From UMGS172 sp045636945 (GTDB lineage Bacteria; Bacillota; Clostridia; Oscillospirales; Acutalibacteraceae), in contig JAZTYO010000012.1 in NCBI GenBank assembly GCA_045636945.1, positions 1 through 25,880 of the forward strand: a DNA stretch of 25,880 bases. The letters run 5' to 3'. The position numbers and the translations under genes are program-made. Numbering within the stretch: position 1 is the first letter of the stretch; each line of letters opens with the position of its first letter. Positions 1 to 6,361 of the stretch are shown here, in pieces. The notes under the pieces were generated by a model. That model was given only the letters and a program-made list of their open reading frames with translations, had not been told where the DNA came from and made no database searches.

Positions 1-14
1 CCTTGAACGTTCAT
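1..14 (-). CDS. 5' end of a leftward gene cut by the window edge
   Basis: Only the start codon (complement of 12-14) and about four codons (M-N-V-Q) lie in the window. The call rests on an AAAGGA ribosome binding site a few bases upstream and on a good sigma-A promoter farther upstream (83-111, minus strand). The product cannot be recognised from this fragment. Confidence 0.5.
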
Positions 15-82
15 CGTAAAGTCCTTTCTATATATAGTTTAGACAGAAACACACCGAAACAAAGGGGAACGGTGCATTTTAG

Positions 83-111
83 AGTTTAACATAGATATTG
101 GAATTTGTCAA
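83..111 (-). promoter_or_regulatory. sigma-A promoter of the truncated leftward gene
   Basis: On the minus strand, TTGACA (complement of 106-111) is followed after exactly 17 bases by TAAACT (complement of 83-88). The leader to the start codon is about 65 nt and contains a small CACCG/CGGTG hairpin near 52-74. Confidence 0.6.
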
Positions 112-117
112 CCCCTA

Positions 118-137
118 AAACACAATATCTTGTGTTT
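118..137. promoter_or_regulatory. operator-like inverted repeat just upstream of the -35
   Basis: Perfect 8-bp arms AAACACAA (118-125) and TTGTGTTT (130-137) with a 4-base centre lie six bases upstream of the -35 of the leftward promoter. The position suits an activator or repressor site for the truncated gene. It could also form a weak hairpin in a transcript running through from 199. Confidence 0.4.
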
Positions 138-149
138 ATACTAAATGTA

Positions 150-183
150 TACAAAAACCGCCACCGATATATTGTAGTCGGTG
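150..183 (-). terminator. probable terminator after the SLOG-like gene
   Basis: On the minus strand, CACCGA and TCGGTG (complements of 178-183 and 162-167) form a stem followed shortly by GGTTTTTG. It lies 16 bases past the stop codon of the leftward gene ending at 199. The stem is short, so termination may be partial. Confidence 0.45.
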
Positions 184-198
184 ACGATAGGTGTATGA

Positions 199-633
199 TT
201 ATAAAGGTTTATACAGATTTAATACAATTTTATTTTGCTTTTTTGCAAGTTGAGCAAATTTCGATGCACCACCGAAACTAAAACGAATGTAGGTTATTAC
301 AACTTCGGATTGGTTTATCATCCATTGATTTCGTCGATCTATTCGGAATCTCGGAGGAACATTATCTAAAATTGATGGATAGATTGTTTCGAAATGAAGG
401 ATATAATTTGTTGAGGTGGGGATTCTATCTAATATAATAAAACACTCAATACTCGGATATTTAGCCTTTAAACTTTGCAGGCAATTTATGACGAGCTTAT
501 CAAAGTTGCCATTATAACCAACGTAAAATCGTTGCACAGAATTTACGACTATTTGTTGCTGAATTATTTCAATTAGGTTGTGTTTTATATTATCAGGACA
601 ATCTTTATGCCCAAAAAATGTGCAAGTTTTCAT
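199..633 (-). CDS. SLOG-superfamily-like small protein
   Basis: A 144-residue protein, using the ATG at 633 because GGAGTG sits 7 bases upstream; a longer reading to 675 has no ribosome binding site and would run through the promoter region. The N-terminus (CTFFGHKDCP) resembles the nucleotide-binding loop of the SLOG/DUF1273-type Rossmann-like proteins common in Firmicutes, and a C-terminal GGASKFAQLAKK segment resembles their second conserved loop. In SLOG families these glycine-rich loops are thought to bind nucleotides or nucleotide derivatives, but most members have no known reaction. It is divergent from the XRE regulator at 742 and shares an operator-like dyad with it, so the two probably form a regulated pair. 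No signal peptide or membrane segment is seen. The family assignment comes from motif resemblance only. Confidence 0.7.
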   Translation of the reverse strand: MKTCTFFGHKDCPDNIKHNLIEIIQQQIVVNSVQRFYVGYNGNFDKLVINCLQSLKAKYPSIECFIILDRIPTSTNYILHFETIYPSILDNVPPRFRIDRRNQWMINQSEVVITYIRFSFGGASKFAQLAKKQNKIVLNLYKPL

Positions 634-648
634 AAAATCACTCCAATA

Positions 649-683
649 GGCAATGCGTTGCCTATATAGTATCACACATTGCC
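649..683. promoter_or_regulatory. shared operator-like dyad and divergent promoters
   Basis: GGCAA-TGCG-TTGCC (649-662) is a dyad, and a third copy of the half-site (ATTGCC, 678-683) follows about 20 bases later. The dyad sits at the presumed start of the leftward SLOG transcript (possible -10 TACTAT, complement of 666-671). The third half-site overlaps a possible -35 (TTGCCT, 679-684) for the rightward XRE gene. This arrangement would let the XRE protein control both genes. Confidence 0.45.
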
Positions 684-741
684 TACCTTTTCCACAATTT
701 TTTTATATTCTTTTATTAAAGATAAGTGGAGAGGTGTTATT

Positions 742-984
742 ATGAAAACTGTCTACGCTGTTAAAAATCGCATATTGGAATTATGTGGTCAAAGAAATAT
801 AACAATTAATAAATTGGCATCGCTTTCTGCTTTGCCGCCATCTTCGGTGAAGGCCATCCTTTATGGTAGAAGTCAAAATCCAAAATTATTAACTATAAAA
901 ATGATATGTGATGGATTGGGCATAACTCTAGCTGAATTTTTTGATACCAAAGAGTTCAATGAACTTGAACAGGAAATATTATAA
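742..984 (+). CDS. small XRE-family HTH regulator
   Basis: An 80-residue protein that is essentially only a helix-turn-helix domain. The ATG at 742 is chosen because GGAGAGGTG precedes it at 728-736; the longer reading from 679 would start inside the promoter. Residues about 5-65 match the XRE/lambda-repressor fold: a first helix (NRILELCGQRN), the HTH core INKLASLSALPPSSVKAIL, and a closing helix with DGLGITLAEFF. There is no ligand or dimerisation domain beyond this. It is transcribed away from the SLOG-like gene and probably controls that gene and itself through the GGCAA half-sites. It ends just before a strong hairpin terminator. Specific DNA target and signal are unknown. Confidence 0.85.
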   Translation: MKTVYAVKNRILELCGQRNITINKLASLSALPPSSVKAILYGRSQNPKLLTIKMICDGLGITLAEFFDTKEFNELEQEIL

Positions 985-986
985 CC

Positions 987-1020
987 CAACCCCCGAGAGA
1001 TTTTTATCTCTTGGGGGTTG
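987..1020. terminator. bidirectional hairpin terminator
   Basis: A 14-bp stem, 987-1000 paired with 1007-1020 (one G-T wobble), with a 6-base loop of T and A lies directly after the XRE stop codon. The tract after it is only moderately T-rich on either strand. It separates the XRE gene from the leftward membrane-protein gene ending at 1079 and may serve both. Confidence 0.75.
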
Positions 1021-1078
1021 AATTATGTTTTAAGGGTTGTACTTATAAATGATTTTAAATTTATATATTGATTTATCT

Positions 1079-1396
1079 TTACATCATATTATGCATATTC
1101 ATATTGTTCATAAAATCTTTGTTCATACATATGGTGTTGCTCATAAAACCATTATGCATTCTTTCGTGGTCCTGGCGAGCCATATCGTGCATTCTTTCAG
1201 CTTGACGCATAAAGTCGTCGTTCGAGTTACTTGCAAAGCTATGGTTGTAGGTTCTGCGTTTGTTACGGCTGTGATTTTTAGGCTTTTTGTCGACTCTCGA
1301 CGATAAAATGAAACTGCTTATCGTCTTGAAAAGAATAGTAAATACTGCGATACCGAAGATGATGAAAAAAGTGATGAGAAAGAATGAATGTAACAT
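1079..1396 (-). CDS. small membrane protein with Met/His-rich tail
   Basis: A 105-residue protein of unknown function. AAGGAG precedes the start at 1396 by about nine bases. Residues 3-28 form one strongly hydrophobic segment, followed by a basic stretch (KKPKNHSRNKRR) that by the positive-inside rule places the tail in the cytoplasm. The last 45 residues are rich in Met, His and Asn, with the near-repeat ERMHDMARQDHERMHN and an ending full of Met. Such a composition could bind soft metals, but it could equally be an oligomerisation or helical segment. It follows the 49-residue gene at 1456 in the same direction. An opposite-strand reading over the same bases is a shadow without a ribosome binding site. 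Confidence 0.65.
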   Translation of the reverse strand: MLHSFFLITFFIIFGIAVFTILFKTISSFILSSRVDKKPKNHSRNKRRTYNHSFASNSNDDFMRQAERMHDMARQDHERMHNGFMSNTICMNKDFMNNMNMHNMM

Positions 1397-1455
1397 AAAT
1401 TTTAACTCCTTTTTGTTGTTCTGTAAATTAAGGGGAATTGGGTTTTAAATCGGTT

Positions 1456-1605
1456 TTATGTTTTTCTGTATTTTTCAGAATATTTTTTATTTATTGTCAA
1501 CCGCACAAACCGTACCTTTTTAAACGGCATCGGGTGGAGTTTTTTGTCATACTCGAAGATGTAGTATAGATTGTGGTGGTCTTTGTCGTGTAGTCGTAGT
1601 GTCAT
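1456..1605 (-). CDS. 49-residue basic protein of unknown function
   Basis: A short open frame preceded by AAAAGGAGAA, one of the strongest ribosome binding sites on this strand, about six bases before the ATG at 1605. The product begins MTLRLHDKDHHNLYYIFEYD and is charged and aromatic, with a basic second half (PMPFKKVRFVRL) and a Lys/Arg-rich end. No signal peptide or membrane helix is visible. It lies between the terminator that follows the sigma-factor gene and the small membrane protein, so it may be translated from read-through RNA or from a promoter not recognised. I do not recognise the family. Support comes only from the ribosome binding site and an uninterrupted frame. Confidence 0.5.
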   Translation of the reverse strand: MTLRLHDKDHHNLYYIFEYDKKLHPMPFKKVRFVRLTINKKYSEKYRKT

Positions 1606-1620
1606 AGTGCTTCTCCTTTT

Positions 1621-1673
1621 GTGATAAAAGGAAACCCCTTTATCACTGTTTTTGTCTTACAGTAATAAAGGGG
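1621..1673 (-). terminator. terminator after the sigma gene, with an alternative hairpin
   Basis: CCCCTTTAT (1635-1643) pairs with ATAAAGGGG (1665-1673), and the stem is extended by ACTG/CAGT across one mismatch; on the minus strand a T-rich tract follows. The segment 1639-1646 can instead pair perfectly with GTGATAAA (1621-1628). The two 8-14 bp hairpins exclude each other, which is the layout of an attenuator before the 49-residue gene. Simple termination is the more economical reading. Confidence 0.7.
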
Positions 1674-1707
1674 ATTTGAAATACCGTTTGGTTTTATTAT
1701 TTTTTAA

Positions 1708-4062
1708 TTATTTTGTGAGTTTCATAATAACTTTTGGATCAACTGATATGTTTAAATGAAGATTGTATACGTAGTGACCGTCTTGTTTGGTGCAACTTAA
1801 AGCCAAGTAAAGATTCATACCGTTGTTAGAAGCGTTCGGATATACTCGGAGGCTTGTGCTGTTGTCACCACTTACCACCTTTTCCAATATATCGTCGGTA
1901 ACTTCGGCAACGTAGGTTGAATTAATACCGTCGTATGATACGTAAAGAGCAAAGTTTGAACCGAGGAATTTTTTGAAGATGTCTACGTCTCGCTTGATTT
2001 GGGTTTTGACCTCATCGTCTGTTCTGAAATTTGGGAACAGACTGTACTGTACCTGAAAATCAGAGGTCAGTTTTTGATCTTTGGTGAAGGTGTAGTAGGC
2101 ATCTCCGTTGGCTATATTGAGAATCATAAATTCCTCAACGTTTATGTTGTAGCCAAAAACGTCAAAGAGTGAAAAATGGTCGGCGAGTGCATGTGCGGAA
2201 TAAATTGCACTGCAAACTTCACCTGACTCGTAATCGCCGCCATATCCTGCTGCGGGTTCTTCATTATAGAAGGTTATAACGTTGTTCAAAAGCACCTGCG
2301 GGTCGGTCATACCGTCGCTTAAACGATCGGTGTCATAATAGAAAACAACCGGTTTGCCGTTGACCGTTATCTGAGGATTGTTGGAATTCTCGGCAATCAT
2401 AAACAACTCCTCCTCGGACATTTCACCCGTGAGGTTTATCTCAGTATAGGTGTCGCGGAATACGTCACCGTAATACCAATCGGTTGATGTATCGAGTTTG
2501 CCGTTTATAACGACTTCACCACTGACTGAGGTATCCCAGAATGCACCCGACATACGCTTGACGCTTTTGGGAATAACGGGTGCCGTCCGAAGGCTGGCGC
2601 AACGATAAAATGCAACAGATATAGAGGTTACGGTTTCGGGTATAGCAGGTGCTGTTTTCATATTTTTGCAGTTCTGGAAGGTGCAGAAAAGATTGTTGAT
2701 AGTCTTTCCGTTAATAGAACTAACAATAGTACCGTAATACTCCTGAGTTCTGTCGATAACACAAGGTGTCCAACAGCCTAAAATATCTTCAGTGGTAACA
2801 CCGCTGTCACCCGTATCGAACGAATCGTCAAGGGTTATCCATTCCTCGGAATATTCGTCACCGCCTTGGATGTCGCGGATGAATATACATTCATAACCGT
2901 AGTAGTAATCACCGTATTCGACCTTGTCACCTCTTGTGCAGGTTTCGGGGAAGGGTTGACCTGCCGTAAGCACAGTTCCGTCATACATTGTGTAGGTACA
3001 CATATCAGGTATGATACCTTCCAAAACGGTAAGCGTTTCGGCTGAGGGACCGCCGTAGCCGTCAACGTAACTGCTTGACGGCTGATTATCGTTATCACCA
3101 TCGTTATCGTTGGCTACGAGGACGGCGGTTGTGCCTCCACCGACTGCGATAACTGCGGCGGTAACGCCTGCGATTATCTTGGTTACCAAAGGCAGGGCAA
3201 CAATCTTGGCACCGATACCCGTGGCCGTTGCAGCAGTGGTTGCAACCGTTGTTGTGGCAGTAGTTGTTGCAGTCGCGGTTGCCGTAGTAGTTGCGGCGGC
3301 AGTAGTTGTTGCAGTAGCCGTTGCGGTTGCCGCGGCGGCCGTAGAACCTGCCGTGGCCGAAATGGCGGCACCCGTAGCAGCAGAAACACCACCTGCAACG
3401 GTTTCGGCCGATGCAAAGGGAAGTGCTTCGATACCACCTTTGAAAATCCAATGAATAAAGGGGAAGAAGGGGAATGCATGAAGCTTGATGCCGTTTTTCT
3501 TTTCGTAAGCCTCAACCGATGCCTTGATGGCTTTTCTTGCATAGTTGAGTCGGCTTTTTATGGTACCCTCTGATACACCTTGGATTTCGGCAATCTGCTT
3601 GACCGAAAGCTCGTCGAAATAATACATCATTGTGGCTGAACGCTGTTCCTCGGAAAGTTCGTCAAGAATTTTTAAAATGGTGTTCTTGAAATCGTCCTTA
3701 TCGAGTGCCTCGTCGGGAATGAAGTCGGAGTTTTCCTCCTTGACGGTATCGAATATGGTTTCACCGTCTTCGTTTTCGTCAACAAGAACGTCCTTTTTCT
3801 TTTTGAAGTAACGTGTGCACTGATGATATGTAATCTGCTTCATCCATGTAACAAAAGCGGCAGGCTCTTTGAGGTTTGGCAGTGTGTTGATTATCTCGAC
3901 AAAAGCCTCCTGAGTGATGTCACATGCCAAATCACCGTCCTTGACGGTTTTCAAAGCAAAGTAGTACACGTCGTTGTAGAATGCATTGAAAAGCTCGTTC
4001 AATGCACTTGAGTCACCGTTTTGTGCGGCGGTGACAAGCTTGACTAATTGTTCCCGTTCCAT
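1708..4062 (-). CDS. membrane-anchored ECF sigma factor with extracellular domain
   Basis: A 784-residue protein against roughly 160-200 for a usual ECF sigma factor. Residues 5-90 match sigma region 2 (DLACDITQEAFVEIINTLP) and 125-180 match region 4 (LSVKQIAEIQGVSEGTIKSR). Next come an Ala/Thr low-complexity stretch (about 222-282) and one hydrophobic segment (about 286-317), then about 465 residues that should lie outside the cell. That part starts acidic, and at about 455-512 has a BspA/DUF285-like leucine-rich-repeat pattern (FQNCKNMKTAP.IP, FYRCASLRTAP.IP, GAFWDTS); the rest is not recognised. The start is supported by AGAGGG. The lipoprotein gene lies 30 bases upstream in the same operon. 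No separate anti-sigma gene is seen, so the tethered tail may do that job. The substrate genes and the release mechanism are unknown. Confidence 0.85.
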   Translation of the reverse strand: MEREQLVKLVTAAQNGDSSALNELFNAFYNDVYYFALKTVKDGDLACDITQEAFVEIINTLPNLKEPAAFVTWMKQITYHQCTRYFKKKKDVLVDENEDGETIFDTVKEENSDFIPDEALDKDDFKNTILKILDELSEEQRSATMMYYFDELSVKQIAEIQGVSEGTIKSRLNYARKAIKASVEAYEKKNGIKLHAFPFFPFIHWIFKGGIEALPFASAETVAGGVSAATGAAISATAGSTAAAATATATATTTAAATTTATATATTTATTTVATTAATATGIGAKIVALPLVTKIIAGVTAAVIAVGGGTTAVLVANDNDGDNDNQPSSSYVDGYGGPSAETLTVLEGIIPDMCTYTMYDGTVLTAGQPFPETCTRGDKVEYGDYYYGYECIFIRDIQGGDEYSEEWITLDDSFDTGDSGVTTEDILGCWTPCVIDRTQEYYGTIVSSINGKTINNLFCTFQNCKNMKTAPAIPETVTSISVAFYRCASLRTAPVIPKSVKRMSGAFWDTSVSGEVVINGKLDTSTDWYYGDVFRDTYTEINLTGEMSEEELFMIAENSNNPQITVNGKPVVFYYDTDRLSDGMTDPQVLLNNVITFYNEEPAAGYGGDYESGEVCSAIYSAHALADHFSLFDVFGYNINVEEFMILNIANGDAYYTFTKDQKLTSDFQVQYSLFPNFRTDDEVKTQIKRDVDIFKKFLGSNFALYVSYDGINSTYVAEVTDDILEKVVSGDNSTSLRVYPNASNNGMNLYLALSCTKQDGHYVYNLHLNISVDPKVIMKLTK

Positions 4063-4092
4063 ATTATCCCTCTTTTAATATTTATTTGTGAC

Positions 4093-4428
4093 TTACCACC
4101 AATCGCCAACCTCAATCTCAACCTCGTTGCCGGTAGAAGGGGTAGAGGTTTTAGAGGAGGTACTCTCGTTGTTAGACGAAGCTTCGGTCTGATTGCCCGA
4201 GCCTGAGTTAGGAGTCGATATGCTTTCAGAACTGGGATTAGACCCCGATGGGGTTTCAGTTGAGTTATTACCATCATTTTCATTGCCTTCGGTATTACCG
4301 TTTTCTGAAACAACGGAGGAATTATTGGATGTGGTGTCGGAGTCGGTGTTGTCGGTGTTATTGTTGCCGCAAGCAACCAATCCGAATGCGAGCACAAGCG
4401 CAATGATAAGAGCAATAATTTTTTTCAT
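4093..4428 (-). CDS. short Ser/Thr/Asn-rich lipoprotein
   Basis: A 111-residue secreted lipoprotein. It has a basic start (MKK), a hydrophobic core and a lipobox LVAC with the acylated Cys at about residue 20. The mature part is almost entirely Ser, Thr, Asn, Glu and Gly with no visible fold, and it ends in the distinct tail VEIEVGDWW. AGGAAA precedes the ATG at 4428. It is the first gene of the operon that continues into the membrane-anchored sigma factor, so it may be a surface partner of that protein, for instance a tethered ligand whose WW tail is recognised; this is inference. A second long frame through the same bases is an out-of-frame shadow. The low-complexity body means the sequence gives little evidence beyond export. 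Confidence 0.8.
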   Translation of the reverse strand: MKKIIALIIALVLAFGLVACGNNNTDNTDSDTTSNNSSVVSENGNTEGNENDGNNSTETPSGSNPSSESISTPNSGSGNQTEASSNNESTSSKTSTPSTGNEVEIEVGDWW

Positions 4429-4532
4429 AAAGATTTTCCTTTCTGTTTTACATTTTTGCCCTTACGGACATTAAGGGGAACGAGTTTTTGTTTTGGTTTT
4501 AATTTTTTGTTATTTAACCAAATTTCTTGAGT

Positions 4533-4565
4533 ATTATACCATACTTAGACCTCTAAGTCTATGGT
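4533..4565 (-). promoter_or_regulatory. promoter of the lipoprotein-sigma operon with a 16-bp dyad
   Basis: On the minus strand TATAAT (complement of 4533-4538) has only a weak -35 upstream. A perfect dyad, ACTTAGA-CC-TCTAAGT (4543-4558), occupies the spacer and -35 area. A protein bound there would block or replace -35 contacts, so this promoter is probably regulated. Confidence 0.5.
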
Positions 4566-4602
4566 GTTGTCGAAAAAAGTTTTGATTTTGATATTAAAAA
4601 AC

Positions 4603-4631
4603 TTGACAAAATAAAAAACGAATGGTATAAT
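4603..4631 (+). promoter_or_regulatory. sigma-A promoter of the Leu T-box unit
   Basis: TTGACA at 4603-4608, a 17-base spacer and TATAAT at 4626-4631, all consensus. An inverted repeat AAGTTTT/AAAACTT (4577-4583 and 4598-4604) abuts and overlaps the -35. Confidence 0.85.
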
Positions 4632-4637
4632 CACACA

Positions 4638-4899
4638 AAAGCGTTGAAGATATTAAGTCTAAATGGGCTTCTTTTCAGAGAACTGTCGGTCGGTGCGAGA
4701 CAGTAAAGAAACGTTTTGACGGTCTCATATCTGAGCTTGATGTCTGAAATTTCAGTAAGATGTCACGGTTGGCACCGTTATTGGCCTTGGACTTGTTAGA
4801 GTCTATTGAGTGGTCGTATTTTTACGGCAATACGGGTGGTACCGTGGTTAATGTTTCGTTAATCATCCCGCAGAGATAAAATTTCTCTGCGGTTTTTTT
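4638..4899 (+). promoter_or_regulatory. T-box riboswitch 1, specifier read as CTC (Leu)
   Basis: A T-box leader recognised by the AG bulge AGAGA (4677-4681), the GGTG loop (4692-4695) closed by ACTGTC/GACAGT, the T-box TGGTACCGTGG (4837-4847), and a terminator whose stem (4868-4876 with 4884-4892) is followed by seven T. In Stem I, AGATA (4648-4652) pairs with TATCT (4728-4732). The codon before the conserved A preceding that strand is CTC (4724-4726), which is Leu. Uncharged tRNA-Leu should stabilise the antiterminator and let transcription enter the LeuA-like gene. A Val reading (GTC, two bases earlier) is possible but would not place a purine after the codon. Confidence 0.85.
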
Positions 4900-4938
4900 G
4901 TGTTATATAAGCACCGCAGAAATGAAGGAGTAACTTTT

Positions 4939-6327
4939 ATGAAAAGAATTTACGTTACCGATTTTTCACTGAAAAACACTTCGGCTGACAGTAACCGTCT
5001 GCTTTCCTTCCGCGATAAGACCAATATTGCAAAAATGCTTGATTCAATCGGCGTTGATGCTATTGAACTCGCACCCTTGAAGAGCGTCAAGGAGGATACA
5101 GTTGTCAACCGTACCATTGCAGGTGTGGTAAAGAATTGTACCGTTAAGATTGCAACGGGTGATACCGTTGAAAGCATTGACGAGGCATACAACAGTATTG
5201 CAACTGCCGAGGATATCTGCCTTCGTGTTGAGGTGCCCGTTTCCACCGTTCAGATGGAGTATATGTATCACGTTAAGGCTCCTGTTATGCTGGAGAAAAT
5301 AGAAACTCTTATCAAGGCCGCCAAGGAGAAGTGCGAGAAGGTTGAACTGGTTTGCTTTGATGCAACCCGTGCCGATCGTGAGTTCTTGAAGAACGTTTGC
5401 AAGGTGGCTGAAAACAGTGGTGCAATGTCCGTAACCCTTTCGGACGATGCAGGCATTATGATGCCTGACGAGATGGGTGAGATGGTTGCCGACGTTAAAT
5501 CGGTCTGCGGTATAAAAGTTTACGTTTGCCCCTCGGATTCTGTAAAAATGGCCGCCGCATCGGCTGTATCGGCAATCAAAAACGGTGCCGACGGTGTTGA
5601 GACTTCGGTTGTGGGCGATTGGCTTTCGGCCGATGTTTTGTCGGATATTATGCGAATCAAGTTCGCCGATTTAGGCGTTGAATGTTCGCTTAATGTCGCC
5701 GCAATCCACCGTGAGTTTGACGGTGTAAGAACCGTTATCAACGGTAAAAACGGCTCAGTTACCGTTACTGCAGACGCTACATCTTATAAGGTAAATCTTA
5801 CTGCCGATAGCACCTTGACCGATGTTTGCGAGGCTGTACGCACTTTGGGCTACGAGCTTTCGCACGAGGATAGCGGTAAGGTTTTTGAGGAGTTCAAGCG
5901 TGTTGCCGCCAAAAAGACCACCATCGGAATTAAGGAAATTGATGCCATTGTTGCCTCTGCCGCAATGCAGGTGCCTTCGACCTATCACGTTGAAAGCTAC
6001 GTTATCAACAGTGGTAACGTTATCAATGCAACTGCAAATATTATTCTGACCCGTGACGGTGAAAAGCTTTGCGGAATCAGTGTGGGTGACGGTCCTATAA
6101 ATGCAGCATTCCTTGCTATCGAGCAGATTATCGGCCATCACTATGAGCTTGACGACTTCCAGATTCAGTCGGTTACCGAGGGTCACGAGGCTATGGGTTC
6201 TGCACTTGTAAAGCTTCGCGACGGAGATAAGCTTTATTCGGGCAGCGGTGTTTCGACCGATATTATCGGCGCTTCCATCCGTGCCTATATCAATGCACTT
6301 AACAAGATTGTTTACAACGCAAAATAA
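4939..6327 (+). CDS. LeuA-like protein with lost metal site
   Basis: A 462-residue homologue of 2-isopropylmalate synthase (LeuA, HMGL-like TIM barrel plus C-terminal leucine-binding regulatory domain). The ATG at 4939 has AAGGAG 8 bases upstream. The N-terminal pattern DFSLKNTS stands where LeuA has DTTLRDGEQ, so the catalytic Arg and metal-binding Asp are Lys12 and Asn13. Where LeuA has HCHND the protein reads CPSDS (197-201), losing both metal His ligands, and the later NGIGERAGN motif is VVGDWLSAD. The regulatory domain (about 330-462; SVGDGPINAAFLAIEQIIGH, GSGVSTDIIGAS) looks complete. It is therefore unlikely to condense acetyl-CoA with 2-oxoisovalerate; it may be a leucine-sensing subunit or carry another activity. 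It is first in the Leu T-box unit and followed by a CoA ligase fusion. Confidence 0.85.
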   Translation: MKRIYVTDFSLKNTSADSNRLLSFRDKTNIAKMLDSIGVDAIELAPLKSVKEDTVVNRTIAGVVKNCTVKIATGDTVESIDEAYNSIATAEDICLRVEVPVSTVQMEYMYHVKAPVMLEKIETLIKAAKEKCEKVELVCFDATRADREFLKNVCKVAENSGAMSVTLSDDAGIMMPDEMGEMVADVKSVCGIKVYVCPSDSVKMAAASAVSAIKNGADGVETSVVGDWLSADVLSDIMRIKFADLGVECSLNVAAIHREFDGVRTVINGKNGSVTVTADATSYKVNLTADSTLTDVCEAVRTLGYELSHEDSGKVFEEFKRVAAKKTTIGIKEIDAIVASAAMQVPSTYHVESYVINSGNVINATANIILTRDGEKLCGISVGDGPINAAFLAIEQIIGHHYELDDFQIQSVTEGHEAMGSALVKLRDGDKLYSGSGVSTDIIGASIRAYINALNKIVYNAK

Positions 6328-6361
6328 TTTGTGAACGTAATTCTTGTGAAAAGGTGATTTT

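Noticed and set aside
1049..1306. Plus-strand frame opposite the Met/His-rich membrane protein
   Set aside because: No ribosome binding site, biased composition mirrored from the other strand, and no coherent fold; the minus-strand gene has a good start.
3104..3542. Several long frames on both strands over the sigma-factor linker
   Set aside because: They arise from Ala/Thr codon repeats open in many registers; the products are low-complexity Arg/Cys or Ala/Val runs without start signals.
4721..4727. GTC (Val) as specifier of T-box 1
   Set aside because: It would not be followed by the conserved purine and would shift the register relative to the AGATA/TATCT helix; CTC fits and agrees with the LeuA-like gene.
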